DNA of 64,000 nucleotides from Smallanthus sonchifolius (GCA_023525975.1 CM042044.1:7860501-7924500); one strand, 5' to 3'. Positions 24,396-35,838 are shown, counted from the stretch's first letter. Made by a program: numbers and translations. Notes: generated by a model from the letters alone, not told the origin.

Positions 24396-27300
24396 TTAAG
24401 TAGTGGAGTTTGTGAACAGGTGTGGGTACTTGGCCTTCATTTGATCTTCACGTTCCCAAGTGAACTCGGGTCCTCGTTTAGATTGCCAACGTACTTTCAC
24501 AATCGGAATTCGGCTTCTTTTAAGTTGTTTGATCTCTCGATCCATGATTTCAATAGGCTTTTCCACGAAGTGCATCGACTCGTCAATGTGAACTTCGTCA
24601 AGAGGAACTTGGAGGTTTCCCTCGGCAAGACACTTCTTGAGGTTAGATACATGAAACGTGGGATGTACATTGCTAAGCTTGTCGGGTAATTCCAACTCGT
24701 AAGCAACTTTCCCGATACGTTTGATGATTTTGAAAGGTCCAACGTATCGCGGTGTGAATTTCCCTTTCTTCCCAAACCGGACAACGCCTTTCCAAGGTGA
24801 TACCTTTAAAAGAACCATGTCACCAACTTGGAATTCAAGAGGTCTTCTACGAATATCAGCATTCTTCTTTTGTCTCTCCCGAGCCAAACGAAGATTGTCG
24901 CGAACTTGGATGATTCGATCAGTGGTGTCTTGGACTAGAGCGGGACCAGTGATTTGTGCTTCACCGACCTCATCCCAGCCAAGAGGAGAACGACAATGGC
25001 GACCATATAAAGCTTTGAAGGGTGCCATCTCGATACTAGCATGGTAGCTGTTGTTATACGAAAACTCAGCTAGTGGAAGATATTTGTCCCAATTGCCTCC
25101 AAAGTCAAGGACGCAAGCACGTAACATATCTTCAAGAGTTTGAATCGTTCTTTCCGTTTGACCATCAGTTTGGGGATGGTAAGCTGTACTCAAATTCAAT
25201 TGAGTACCCATGAACGATTGTAGAGATCCCCAAAAACGGGAAGTGAAACGACTATCACGATCAGATATGATATTAAGAGGAACGCCATGTAGACGAACGA
25301 TCTCATCCAAATAAACTTGAGCCAACTTCTCAGCTCCCCAATCATCTCGAATTGCGAGAAAATGAGCTGATTTCGTGAGTCGGTCCACGATTACCCAAAT
25401 GCTATCAAATCCTCGAGGTGTTCTTGGAAGTTTGGTGATAAAATCCATGGAAATACACTCCCATTTCCACATTGGAATCTCGGGTTGTTCAAGCAAACCC
25501 GAAGGTCGTTGATGTTCAATCTTGACCTTAGAACAAGTAAGACATTTTGAAACGTACACGGCAACATCTTTCTTCATGCCGGGCCACCAATAGTGTTGGC
25601 GAAGGCCTTTGTACATTTTATCGGCTCCTGGGTGTATAGAATAACGGGTTTTGTGAGACTCGTCAAAAATTAAAGTACGAAGATCATCCCGATCAGGAAC
25701 CCATAAGCGGTTTAAGAAGTGTAGTAACCCATTGGGTCGAGTCTCCAATTGTTTTTCAACTCCACAACCCAATTCTTTTTGCATGTTGTCCTCGGAAAGA
25801 ACCTTTTGTTGAGCTTTAAGAATTTTGGTCTCGATATCCGATTGAATAAGAGCACAACATATGTTAGGATATTCTTTCCGACTTAACGCATCAGCCACCA
25901 CGTTAGCTTTCCCTGGATGATATTTGATTTTGCAATCATAATCATTTAACAGTTCCATCCAACGACGTTGTCTCATGTTTAAGTCTTTTTGGTTGAATAT
26001 ATGTTGCAAACTCTTGTGATCGGTAAAGATTTCACATTTGGTTCCATAGAGATAATGTCTCCAAATCTTGAGAGCAAACACGACCGCACCAAGTTCGAGG
26101 TCGTGAGTGGTGTAGTTATCTTCATGAACCTTAAGTTGTCTTGAGGCATAAGCAATCACCTTACCCCTTTGCATGAGAACGCATCCAAGTCCTTGCTTTG
26201 AAGCATCACAGAAAACAACGAAGTCGTCGCTGCCATCGGGAAGAGATAGGACTGGAGCATGGCACAGTTTTTCTTTAAGAGTTTGGAACGCTTCTTCTTG
26301 CTCTTGTCCCCATTCAAAGATCCTACCCTTATGAGTTAGGGCAGTGAGAGGAACAGCAATCTTGGAAAAGTTAGAAATAAAGCGTCGATAATATCCTGCT
26401 AGTCCAAGAAAAGAACGGATTTCTGTTGGTGTTTTAGGAGCAATCCAATTCTTTATAGCTTCAATTTTAGCAGGATCAACATGAATCCCAGCCTCGTTAA
26501 TAACATGACCTAGGAATTGGACTTCCTTTAGCCAGAATTCACATTTGGAGAATTTAGCATAAAGTTGTTCCTGTTTAAGAAGATCAAGTACTAAACGAAG
26601 ATGTTCTTCATGTTCTTGCTTAGATTTTGAGTAGATAAGAATATCGTCAATGAAGACAATGACGAATTTATCCAAATAAGGTCGACAAACACGATTCATC
26701 AAATCCATGAACACGGCAGGTGCGTTAGTCAAACCGAATGGCATGACAACAAACTCGTAGTGTCCATAGCGAGTTCTAAAAGCTGTTTTGGGAATGTCTT
26801 CCTCCTTAACACGTAGTTGGTGATAACCCGAACGAAGATCGATCTTTGAGAAAATAGAAGCTCCTTGGAGTTGATCAAATAAATCGTCAATCCTTGGAAG
26901 TGGGTATCGATTCTTGACAGTCAATTTGTTGAGTTCCCGATAGTCGATACACATCCTAAAAGATCCATCCTTCTTCTTGACGAATAAGACAGGTGCTCCC
27001 CATGGTGAGGAACTAGGACGTATGAATCCTTTATCAGAGAGTTCTTGAAGTTGACTAGCAAGTTCTTGCATTTCAGATGGTGCAAGACGATATGGTGCTC
27101 TTGCCACAGGAGTTGCACCAGGCACAAGGTCGATACGAAACTCGACTTGTCGTGTAGGGGCAATTCCCGGTAGGTCTTCATGAAATACTTCAGCAAAGTC
27201 CTTAATCACAGGAATATCAGCCATAAGTTTACCCTTGTCCTTCTTTTTCACAACGTGAGCTAGAAAAACTGGATAATTCTTGTTGAGGTACTTCTGAGCT

Positions 27301-27632
27301 TTTGTTATAGTCATCAGTTTTAAGCCTTTGGGTTGTTTCTCTCCATACACGTGTAGTACTTCACCAGACGGCAGAGGAATCTTTATGAATTTGTCGGCAC
27401 AAACGATCTCAGCACGATGTTTGGATAACCAATCCATGCCGACGATCACGTCGAAACTCCCAAGTTGCATAGGAGTTAAGTCAATAGAGAAAGTATGTTC
27501 GTTAAGTTGTAGTTTATTGTTTGCAATAATTGAGTCAACTTTAACGGATTTCCCGTTAGCTACTTCTACATTATAAGTTTTGTCTAGTTGGGTTCTAGTC
27601 TTAGCAAGCATTGGTTCAAATTCAAAGGACAC
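24396..27632 (-). CDS. Tekay-like chromovirus pol, copy 1
   Basis: An open frame of 1078 codons. Residues 1-75 are the protease C-terminal half (VIVGMDWLSKH at 62-72). Reverse transcriptase spans about 175-400, with FVKKKDG, CIDYRELNKL and the catalytic FIDD at 327-330. RNase H is about 440-560 (FCDASKQGLG, TDHKSLQHIF, ADALSRKE). Integrase is about 640-900, with SMDFITKLP, ISDRDSRF and PQTDGQTER as its D,D,E core. The chromodomain is at the C-terminus (IKQLKRSRIPIVKVRWQ, EFTWERED). The chromodomain, iMet primer and 3 kb LTRs support a chromovirus of Tekay type. It overlaps the gag-protease frame by about 49 bases in another phase: a one-base change at the protease active site separates the two. 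The shown start is the first ATG and is not a proven initiation site. Confidence 0.9.
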   Translation of the reverse strand: MSFEFEPMLAKTRTQLDKTYNVEVANGKSVKVDSIIANNKLQLNEHTFSIDLTPMQLGSFDVIVGMDWLSKHRAEIVCADKFIKIPLPSGEVLHVYGEKQPKGLKLMTITKAQKYLNKNYPVFLAHVVKKKDKGKLMADIPVIKDFAEVFHEDLPGIAPTRQVEFRIDLVPGATPVARAPYRLAPSEMQELASQLQELSDKGFIRPSSSPWGAPVLFVKKKDGSFRMCIDYRELNKLTVKNRYPLPRIDDLFDQLQGASIFSKIDLRSGYHQLRVKEEDIPKTAFRTRYGHYEFVVMPFGLTNAPAVFMDLMNRVCRPYLDKFVIVFIDDILIYSKSKQEHEEHLRLVLDLLKQEQLYAKFSKCEFWLKEVQFLGHVINEAGIHVDPAKIEAIKNWIAPKTPTEIRSFLGLAGYYRRFISNFSKIAVPLTALTHKGRIFEWGQEQEEAFQTLKEKLCHAPVLSLPDGSDDFVVFCDASKQGLGCVLMQRGKVIAYASRQLKVHEDNYTTHDLELGAVVFALKIWRHYLYGTKCEIFTDHKSLQHIFNQKDLNMRQRRWMELLNDYDCKIKYHPGKANVVADALSRKEYPNICCALIQSDIETKILKAQQKVLSEDNMQKELGCGVEKQLETRPNGLLHFLNRLWVPDRDDLRTLIFDESHKTRYSIHPGADKMYKGLRQHYWWPGMKKDVAVYVSKCLTCSKVKIEHQRPSGLLEQPEIPMWKWECISMDFITKLPRTPRGFDSIWVIVDRLTKSAHFLAIRDDWGAEKLAQVYLDEIVRLHGVPLNIISDRDSRFTSRFWGSLQSFMGTQLNLSTAYHPQTDGQTERTIQTLEDMLRACVLDFGGNWDKYLPLAEFSYNNSYHASIEMAPFKALYGRHCRSPLGWDEVGEAQITGPALVQDTTDRIIQVRDNLRLARERQKKNADIRRRPLEFQVGDMVLLKVSPWKGVVRFGKKGKFTPRYVGPFKIIKRIGKVAYELELPDKLSNVHPTFHVSNLKKCLAEGNLQVPLDEVHIDESMHFVEKPIEIMDREIKQLKRSRIPIVKVRWQSKRGPEFTWEREDQMKAKYPHLFTNSTT

Positions 27633-28876
27633 GAAACTTTTATCGCACCAGAATCAAACAAAATAGTAGTATATTGATTATTGATCAGATACGTACCATT
27701 GACAACATCGTTGTCGGCTTGATCTTGACTAGCAGTAATGGTGTAGACTCGGCCTTTGGAAGCAGAGATTGAAGCTTTTATTGCATTGGCCAGTAACGGA
27801 CATTTATCCTTGAAGTGACTTGGATCTCCACATTGGAAACAAGCCTTAACAGTTAAGGATGGTGTGTTTTGTATCACGTTATGGCCTTGCACTTGAGATT
27901 GAGTGTTGCTTGGGGTTCGGCAACGATCTTGAGTATGTCCCAACCTTTTGCACTTTGTGCAAACCCAACATGGTGCATTGGGAAGATGGTGAGACTTGCA
28001 AATATCACATTGAGGATAACTCCCCGAATAAGCCTTCTTGGTTGGACTGAAGGTAGTAGTAGTAGCAGGTGCTACTTGGCTCACAGGTTGAGCAGGTGTA
28101 ACAGTCCCATAATTTTGTTTATGGTTGGACTTTCTCTTCCTGTTTCTACCAGTAGGTTCAGGTTTAGAAGTCACAGCAGCAACCACAGCAGGTTTCTTCC
28201 CTCCTTTGCGGTGAAGGATTCCCGCATCGACATAAGTGTCGGTAAGTGTGGCTGAAAGACGAACAGCTTCTTCGATAGTAGCAGGTCTACTACTAAGAAC
28301 AGCACTCCTGATTTGAATTGGGAGTCCCTTGCAGAATTTCTCAATCTTCCTAGCCAAGGTGTCGACTAGGTGAGGAACGAGTAGACAAAGCTCATAAAAA
28401 CGAGTGACATAAGCAGAATTGTCACCACTATCTTGGGAGAGAGTCCAAAATTCCTCCTCGATCTTCATCATTTCGTTTCGAGGACAGAACTCATTGATCA
28501 TGAGTTCCTTGAATTCAGCCCAAGGAAGAGCCATAGCAACAAGAACGGTGCGAGTAGTTTTCTCGCCGTTCCACCAAGTTAGTGCACGCTTTTGAAAGAC
28601 GCTTGAGCCATATTGAACCTTGAGTGCCTCGGGAACACCAGCATTAAGGAAGGTGTTCTCAATGCCCTCAAACCATTGGAGTAGTCCAGTGGCTCCTTCA
28701 TGACCCGAAAACTTTGGTGGTGAACACGAATTAAAGTATTTGAAGTTGCAAGCATTGTTGTTGTTGTTATTAGAAGAGCTTTGATCACGATGTTGAAACA
28801 GAGCTGGTAGTATTGCAGCAATCCGATCAACAATTTGTTGTGTGAGTGCCGGATTTGTATCAACGGGATCAGACAT
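27584..28876 (-). CDS. Tekay-like gag and protease N-terminus, copy 1
   Basis: From MSDPVDTNPALTQQIVDRIA; an upstream ATG at 28903 would add nine residues. The gag core has FSGHEGATGLLQWFEGIEN, then WWNGEK and EFCPRNEMMKIEEEFWTL. Cysteine motifs follow: CDICKSHH with CTKCKRLGHTQDRC, and the CCHC knuckle CFQCGDPSHFKDKC. The frame then reaches the protease motif ILFDSGA near 27640 and goes out of phase, ending at 27584, while the protease continues in the pol frame. The same change occurs in copy 2. Confidence 0.88.
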   Translation of the reverse strand: MSDPVDTNPALTQQIVDRIAAILPALFQHRDQSSSNNNNNNACNFKYFNSCSPPKFSGHEGATGLLQWFEGIENTFLNAGVPEALKVQYGSSVFQKRALTWWNGEKTTRTVLVAMALPWAEFKELMINEFCPRNEMMKIEEEFWTLSQDSGDNSAYVTRFYELCLLVPHLVDTLARKIEKFCKGLPIQIRSAVLSSRPATIEEAVRLSATLTDTYVDAGILHRKGGKKPAVVAAVTSKPEPTGRNRKRKSNHKQNYGTVTPAQPVSQVAPATTTTFSPTKKAYSGSYPQCDICKSHHLPNAPCWVCTKCKRLGHTQDRCRTPSNTQSQVQGHNVIQNTPSLTVKACFQCGDPSHFKDKCPLLANAIKASISASKGRVYTITASQDQADNDVVNGTYLINNQYTTILFDSGAIKVSCPLNLNQCLLRLEPN

Positions 28877-29485
28877 TCTATAAGAAAATAAAGTAAAATG
28901 CAAGTTTGAGATGAATAATAATATTCAAGAGTTAGCTTTGAAAGTAAAGATAGGCTTAAGTTTAAACACATAGTTAGTAATTGTGTTGGTTGGGTTTTAC
29001 CACACAATTACTTAGGACATATCAAGGTTAATAAGATTTCAACAATATTTGAGAAAGTCATGCTTTAGCCTATAAGTGAACACTCATCCCGAGAATCCCC
29101 AGGTAAGCGTAACAGGTCCAGTAATTTGGATTTGTACGAATACGCTTGCCTAGACAGGAAACTCAGAATACAGGCATTCACCCTTCCAGATTGCACGAGT
29201 TTCTGAACATTGTCAAAGTCTTAAACCTTAACGAGACTTTGGATAGACTTACAAAGTCTAGGGGGTTTTATAAAATATTTTAAAACATTGAAGAATTTCA
29301 TATAAAAGAATATTGATGGAAATATAAGGTAAAGTCTTAGAATTTTGAGGATTTGTAAGATTTGTGTTAAAGATTTAGAATTTGACAAATAAACACATAA
29401 GTTCCTAATCATGCAAGACTAAAAGAGGGTCCTAAAGTTATAGTCTAGGTTAAAGATTTCTAATAACCTAAATCCCTATAACCAA
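28877..29485 (-). other. Leader of Tekay copy 1
   Basis: About 0.6 kb between the PBS and gag, with no coding potential I trust. The open frame at 28579-29007 is out of phase with gag and overlaps it. Confidence 0.6.
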
Positions 29486-29498
29486 GGCTCTGATACCA
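29486..29498 (-). promoter_or_regulatory. Primer-binding site, tRNA-iMet, Tekay copy 1
   Basis: Sense TGGTATCAGAGCC lies three bases inside LTR B. It makes LTR B the 5' LTR of copy 1. Confidence 0.85.
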
Positions 29499-29501
29499 AT
29501 C

Positions 29502-32500
29502 TGTCACACCCCAACCGGGCGGCGGAACACGTCGGAGTATGACCCGAGTTGTAACCAGATTGCTCGTAGCACTTGGAACTATTAAAATTTCATAATTTTA
29601 TTCAATAATATTAAAAGTGCCTCAAAGGCTACAATTAGTTCAAATAAACAAGACAAAACATAGTTCCAAACAAGATAAAATCAGATTTCTAATTTCTAAG
29701 TCCAAGCCTAAGTGTTGAACATAAATCAAGCGTTGCTTGAACTTGGTGCACCTGAAACATGTTTAAAATAAGAGTTATCAACAAAATGAATTGTTGGTGA
29801 GCAATCATGGTAGATATAGATATAGTAGTTTAGATAAAGTACAAATTCCATGCTAAGACAAGTAATACATTATAGTCTTATTGTATATACACACAGTCCA
29901 AGTTAAACCTTCCTTTTAAGATTTATCCAATTCAGATTGTCCAACATATAGTTAACAGTTTTTCAGTTTCAGAATTCATTACATGCATCCTAGATCAAAG
30001 AAATGCATGGGGTAGCTAACCCACATGGTACCACTAATTCCATTCATAGGCTGTCGAAACAGTGAATAATATGAACTAGTGTAATCAACAAATAAGCCAC
30101 ATAATGCAATTAAACAAGTCTAACATAAGGGAATTTGTTTCAAGTTGTGAGATTTGTCAATAGTGTAAGTGTAATTATATAGGAACATGTTTCACCCCAA
30201 AAGTGATAAAATGTATAAAGAGGGGCATGAAAACTCACATGGTTTGTAAGTAGTTTCCGAGCTAAGTTTGATCCAAAGATATAATCCAAAGTAGGTCACA
30301 ATTAACCTATTATAGTTGTAGTTTAGTCATTTAGTTTAAAGAAATAAGCTAAGGTTTGTTCGTGTCATTTAAAATGGTTAGGAAGATAATATAATTTAAT
30401 ATATCTTTTTTTTAAGTTCTCTAGATAAATAAATAACCATTTACGTCAAAAATAATAAATATATTATTTTTAGTCAAAATAATAACGAGAGTAAATAATA
30501 TAACTATTTATATCATTTAATAGTTTTAAAACGTCACACGTGGTACAAAAATGATACGAAATAATATATAAACATATATTATCTAATTATAAAAGTCACG
30601 GGTTAAAAATAATAAAACATATTATTTTTATCCAAAGTTACAGTTTCGAAAATAATATAAATATATTATTTTTATTTGATAATAACATAAATATATTATT
30701 TATAAAAGTGGGTATATTAATAAAAATAAGTTAATAAATTCATACCCGAGTCTACGGGTCGTTTCCCGGGTTAAAACACATTTATATATAATAATAATTA
30801 ATAAAACAATTTTTATTAATTAAATTAACCAGAAAAAATCCAAAAAAATATATATGCAGGAGCCCGGTCTCGAACCCGGGTCTCCCCTGCACACACACAC
30901 CGGTTTAACCATCACGCCCGCTAGGGTATCGCACAAATGATCCGGTTTCAATTGGTATTAACACGGATGGCACCAGTGTTCTCCCCCCCCTTAACAGACC
31001 GAATCAAAACCAGTCCCAATACTCCCGATTTAGACTTCGATCGAATCTGGGGGCATAGGGGTTTTGTTAATCGGGTGCCTGCGATTTCGAGGGTGAGTTT
31101 AATTGCAAAAACGTTAGGTTTAGAATGGTTTAATTACTCGATGAAAGGCCGAAACCCTAGATATGAGCATCAAATCAATTTGATCAATTTCGATAGTGAA
31201 ACTCGTTGGAATCATAGGGCTTTCATTGCTTAGGTTATTGCGAATCTATTCGTATGATTTAATTTCATTTTAATCGTGTCTAGGATCAAAAACCCCAAAA
31301 TGGATTATGAACAAACCCTAGGTTACTGGTTATGATCAATTCGATAATAACAGTTTAAATTGATAAAGGGCTTTTAAGGAGTGATTGATTTCGAAGCTAA
31401 TGGTATAATTTAATTGAATTTAAAAAGGGTCTAAAGTGGTGTTCGATTAAACCGGTTTCATAAGAACCCTAGAATTGGGTTCATGATCGATTCGATGATA
31501 TCAGCCCCAAAAAGGTTAGGGCTTCTGTTCTACAGATGAGAACGAAGGTGATAGGAGTTTCAATTACCTGAAATGATATCGGAAATGCGGGGATCGACTA
31601 AATGTCAGTCGCGGCTTCAACGGTTACTCCCCGACGTTTACGGCTGCGTCTCCGACCAAATCGAGTGGTGCAACAGGTTCGGGGAAGTTCGAATAAGGTG
31701 TGCAGGTGTTGAATTGTGAGCTTAAAGATCGAAACGAATCAATTTGATGGTCTCATGATTAGGAGTCGACGGTTATGGTTTAAAGGATTGTAAATGGATT
31801 TAATTCGAATCAATGACGGGGTTTAATGACCTGATAATGGTCGTTAATGTCTGAGACGTGCATATCGGTTACAAAATCGGACGAATTCGAGGTTATACGA
31901 TTCGAATTTGGATCAAAGGCTCGAATGTGTTGACTTTCAAAAGTCAACAGAAATCAAGAATGGGTTAAATACACTACTAGTCCCTCTAGTTTCTTGTTCT
32001 TTAGGCAGAAAAGGTCCTTAGGGTTTAGAATTTGTTAGTTAGGTTAAGTAGGGTTTTTAGTTAATTAATTTGATATATTTAAATGTATAAATTATAAAAG
32101 AATTGTTTATTTCTATAAAAATGATATAAAATGACATATTTTTATAAAACTTTATTTTAAAAAAAAATATATATATATTTATTTAATTAAACTTTATTTA
32201 TTTGATTTATTTTGAAATAAATCTTATTATTTCTTAAAAATTCATAAAAAATTATAAAAGTCATTTTAATTTATATAATTTGTGTTTTAATTTAAATAAA
32301 ACACATTAGGATTTTTTTTTCTCAAATTAAATAAGTATAAATTTTTTTTTACAATTAGATAATTTATGAGATTTATTTTATATAGTTTAGGGACTTTATT
32401 CAAATACCATGAATATTAGCCCTAAAACATAGTTTGAGTATGGTTTTTAGCCACATAGTTTAAGCAATTCATTTAAGAATTTTCACATATTATTAAATAT

Positions 32501-32568
32501 GGATAATTAGGGTTTACAATAAATGCCAAATGGCCGGAAATTGTAAACGGAAAAGTACAGATATTACA
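29502..32568 (-). repeat. Tekay-like LTR B (middle, shared by both copies)
   Basis: 3067 bp and exactly 8206 bp from LTR A. Its low end carries the LTR C bases (T at 29635 and 29690), while from 31016 onward it carries the LTR A bases. It has a PBS on the low side and a PPT on the high side and no target duplication around it. Confidence 0.95.
30856..30939 (-). other. tRNA-like module in LTR B
   Basis: Same sequence as 22650-22733, with the B box GGTTCGAGACC at 30866-30876. Confidence 0.5.
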
Positions 32569-32584
32569 GTCTCCCCGACTTTAG
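32569..32584 (-). promoter_or_regulatory. Polypurine tract, Tekay copy 2
   Basis: Identical to 24363-24378. It lies directly upstream (element sense) of LTR B, making LTR B also the 3' LTR of copy 2. Confidence 0.75.
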
Positions 32585-32601
32585 GAAATTTCGTCCCGAA
32601 A

Positions 32602-35600
32602 TTAAGTAGTGGAGTTTGTGAACAGGTGTGGGTACTTGGCCTTCATTTGATCTTCACGTTCCCAAGTGAACTCGGGTCCTCGTTTAGATTGCCAACGTAC
32701 TTTCACAATCGGAATTCGGCTTCTTTTAAGTTGTTTGATCTCTCGATCCATGATTTCAATAGGCTTTTCCACGAAGTGCATCGACTCGTCAATGTGAACT
32801 TCGTCAAGAGGAACTTGGAGGTTTCCCTCGGCAAGACACTTCTTGAGGTTAGATACATGAAACGTGGGATGTACATTGCTAAGCTTGTCGGGTAATTCCA
32901 ACTCGTAAGCAACTTTCCCGATACGTTTGATGATTTTGAAAGGTCCAACGTATCGCGGTGTGAATTTCCCTTTCTTCCCAAACCGGACAACGCCTTTCCA
33001 AGGTGATACCTTTAAAAGAACCATGTCACCAACTTGGAATTCAAGAGGTCTTCTACGAATATCAGCATTCTTCTTTTGTCTCTCCCGAGCCAAACGAAGA
33101 TTGTCGCGAACTTGGATGATTCGATCAGTGGTGTCTTGGACTAGAGCGGGACCAGTGATTTGTGCTTCACCGACCTCATCCCAGCCAAGAGGAGAACGAC
33201 AATGGCGACCATATAAAGCTTTGAAGGGTGCCATCTCGATACTAGCATGGTAGCTGTTGTTATACGAAAACTCAGCTAGTGGAAGATATTTGTCCCAATT
33301 GCCTCCAAAGTCAAGGACGCAAGCACGTAACATATCTTCAAGAGTTTGAATCGTTCTTTCCGTTTGACCATCAGTTTGGGGATGGTAAGCTGTACTCAAA
33401 TTCAATTGAGTACCCATGAACGATTGTAGAGATCCCCAAAAACGGGAAGTGAAACGACTATCACGATCAGATATGATATTAAGAGGAACGCCATGTAGAC
33501 GAACGATCTCATCCAAATAAACTTGAGCCAACTTCTCAGCTCCCCAATCATCTCGAATTGCGAGAAAATGAGCTGATTTCGTGAGTCGGTCCACGATTAC
33601 CCAAATGCTATCAAATCCTCGAGGTGTTCTTGGAAGTTTGGTGATAAAATCCATGGAAATACACTCCCATTTCCACATTGGAATCTCGGGTTGTTCAAGC
33701 AAACCCGAAGGTCGTTGATGTTCAATCTTGACCTTAGAACAAGTAAGACATTTTGAAACGTACACGGCAACATCTTTCTTCATGCCGGGCCACCAATAGT
33801 GTTGGCGAAGGCCTTTGTACATTTTATCGGCTCCTGGGTGTATAGAATAACGGGTTTTGTGAGACTCGTCAAAAATTAAAGTACGAAGATCATCCCGATC
33901 AGGAACCCATAAGCGGTTTAAGAAGTGTAGTAACCCATTGGGTCGAGTCTCCAATTGTTTTTCAACTCCACAACCCAATTCTTTTTGCATGTTGTCCTCG
34001 GAAAGAACCTTTTGTTGAGCTTTAAGAATTTTGGTCTCGATATCCGATTGAATAAGAGCACAACATATGTTAGGATATTCTTTCCGACTTAACGCATCAG
34101 CCACCACGTTAGCTTTCCCTGGATGATATTTGATTTTGCAATCATAATCATTTAACAGTTCCATCCAACGACGTTGTCTCATGTTTAAGTCTTTTTGGTT
34201 GAATATATGTTGCAAACTCTTGTGATCGGTAAAGATTTCACATTTGGTTCCATAGAGATAATGTCTCCAAATCTTGAGAGCAAACACGACCGCACCAAGT
34301 TCGAGGTCGTGAGTGGTGTAGTTATCTTCATGAACCTTAAGTTGTCTTGAGGCATAAGCAATCACCTTACCCCTTTGCATGAGAACGCATCCAAGTCCTT
34401 GCTTTGAAGCATCACAGAAAACAACGAAGTCGTCGCTGCCATCGGGAAGAGATAGGACTGGAGCATGGCACAGTTTTTCTTTAAGAGTTTGGAACGCTTC
34501 TTCTTGCTCTTGTCCCCATTCAAAGATCCTACCCTTATGAGTTAGGGCAGTGAGAGGAACAGCAATCTTGGAAAAGTTAGAAATAAAGCGTCGATAATAT
34601 CCTGCTAGTCCAAGAAAAGAACGGATTTCTGTTGGTGTTTTAGGAGCAATCCAATTCTTTATAGCTTCAATTTTAGCAGGATCAACATGAATCCCAGCCT
34701 CGTTAATAACATGACCTAGGAATTGGACTTCCTTTAGCCAGAATTCACATTTGGAGAATTTAGCATAAAGTTGTTCCTGTTTAAGAAGATCAAGTACTAA
34801 ACGAAGATGTTCTTCATGTTCTTGCTTAGATTTTGAGTAGATAAGAATATCGTCAATGAAGACAATGACGAATTTATCCAAATAAGGTCGACAAACACGA
34901 TTCATCAAATCCATGAACACGGCAGGTGCGTTAGTCAAACCGAATGGCATGACAACAAACTCGTAGTGTCCATAGCGAGTTCTAAAAGCTGTTTTGGGAA
35001 TGTCTTCCTCCTTAACACGTAGTTGGTGATAACCCGAACGAAGATCGATCTTTGAGAAAATAGAAGCTCCTTGGAGTTGATCAAATAAATCGTCAATCCT
35101 TGGAAGTGGGTATCGATTCTTGACAGTCAATTTGTTGAGTTCCCGATAGTCGATACACATCCTAAAAGATCCATCCTTCTTCTTGACGAATAAGACAGGT
35201 GCTCCCCATGGTGAGGAACTAGGACGTATGAATCCTTTATCAGAGAGTTCTTGAAGTTGACTAGCAAGTTCTTGCATTTCAGATGGTGCAAGACGATATG
35301 GTGCTCTTGCCACAGGAGTTGCACCAGGCACAAGGTCGATACGAAACTCGACTTGTCGTGTAGGGGCAATTCCCGGTAGGTCTTCATGAAATACTTCAGC
35401 AAAGTCCTTAATCACAGGAATATCAGCCATAAGTTTACCCTTGTCCTTCTTTTTCACAACGTGAGCTAGAAAAACTGGATAATTCTTGTTGAGGTACTTC
35501 TGAGCTTTTGTTATAGTCATCAGTTTTAAGCCTTTGGGTTGTTTCTCTCCATACACGTGTAGTACTTCACCAGACGGCAGAGGAATCTTTATGAATTTGT

Positions 35601-35838
35601 CGGCACAAACGATCTCAGCACGATGTTTGGATAACCAATCCATGCCGACGATCACGTCGAAACTCCCAAGTTGCATAGGAGTTAAGTCAATAGAGAAAGT
35701 ATGTTCGTTAAGTTGTAGTTTATTGTTTGCAATAATTGAGTCAACTTTAACGGATTTCCCGTTAGCTACTTCTACATTATAAGTTTTGTCTAGTTGGGTT
35801 CTAGTCTTAGCAAGCATTGGTTCAAATTCAAAGGACAC
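32602..35838 (-). CDS. Tekay-like chromovirus pol, copy 2
   Basis: Translates to the same 1078 residues as copy 1, offset by exactly 8206 bp, with RT FIDD, RNase H, integrase and chromodomain all present. I saw no base difference between the two internal regions, but I compared by eye. Such identity means the duplication is recent or that the copies are homogenised. Confidence 0.9.
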   Translation of the reverse strand: MSFEFEPMLAKTRTQLDKTYNVEVANGKSVKVDSIIANNKLQLNEHTFSIDLTPMQLGSFDVIVGMDWLSKHRAEIVCADKFIKIPLPSGEVLHVYGEKQPKGLKLMTITKAQKYLNKNYPVFLAHVVKKKDKGKLMADIPVIKDFAEVFHEDLPGIAPTRQVEFRIDLVPGATPVARAPYRLAPSEMQELASQLQELSDKGFIRPSSSPWGAPVLFVKKKDGSFRMCIDYRELNKLTVKNRYPLPRIDDLFDQLQGASIFSKIDLRSGYHQLRVKEEDIPKTAFRTRYGHYEFVVMPFGLTNAPAVFMDLMNRVCRPYLDKFVIVFIDDILIYSKSKQEHEEHLRLVLDLLKQEQLYAKFSKCEFWLKEVQFLGHVINEAGIHVDPAKIEAIKNWIAPKTPTEIRSFLGLAGYYRRFISNFSKIAVPLTALTHKGRIFEWGQEQEEAFQTLKEKLCHAPVLSLPDGSDDFVVFCDASKQGLGCVLMQRGKVIAYASRQLKVHEDNYTTHDLELGAVVFALKIWRHYLYGTKCEIFTDHKSLQHIFNQKDLNMRQRRWMELLNDYDCKIKYHPGKANVVADALSRKEYPNICCALIQSDIETKILKAQQKVLSEDNMQKELGCGVEKQLETRPNGLLHFLNRLWVPDRDDLRTLIFDESHKTRYSIHPGADKMYKGLRQHYWWPGMKKDVAVYVSKCLTCSKVKIEHQRPSGLLEQPEIPMWKWECISMDFITKLPRTPRGFDSIWVIVDRLTKSAHFLAIRDDWGAEKLAQVYLDEIVRLHGVPLNIISDRDSRFTSRFWGSLQSFMGTQLNLSTAYHPQTDGQTERTIQTLEDMLRACVLDFGGNWDKYLPLAEFSYNNSYHASIEMAPFKALYGRHCRSPLGWDEVGEAQITGPALVQDTTDRIIQVRDNLRLARERQKKNADIRRRPLEFQVGDMVLLKVSPWKGVVRFGKKGKFTPRYVGPFKIIKRIGKVAYELELPDKLSNVHPTFHVSNLKKCLAEGNLQVPLDEVHIDESMHFVEKPIEIMDREIKQLKRSRIPIVKVRWQSKRGPEFTWEREDQMKAKYPHLFTNSTT

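Noticed and set aside
24324..24689. Plus-strand ORF repeated at 32530-32895
   Set aside because: It starts in the LTR and runs antisense through the pol 3' end; it is a shadow of the chromodomain region.
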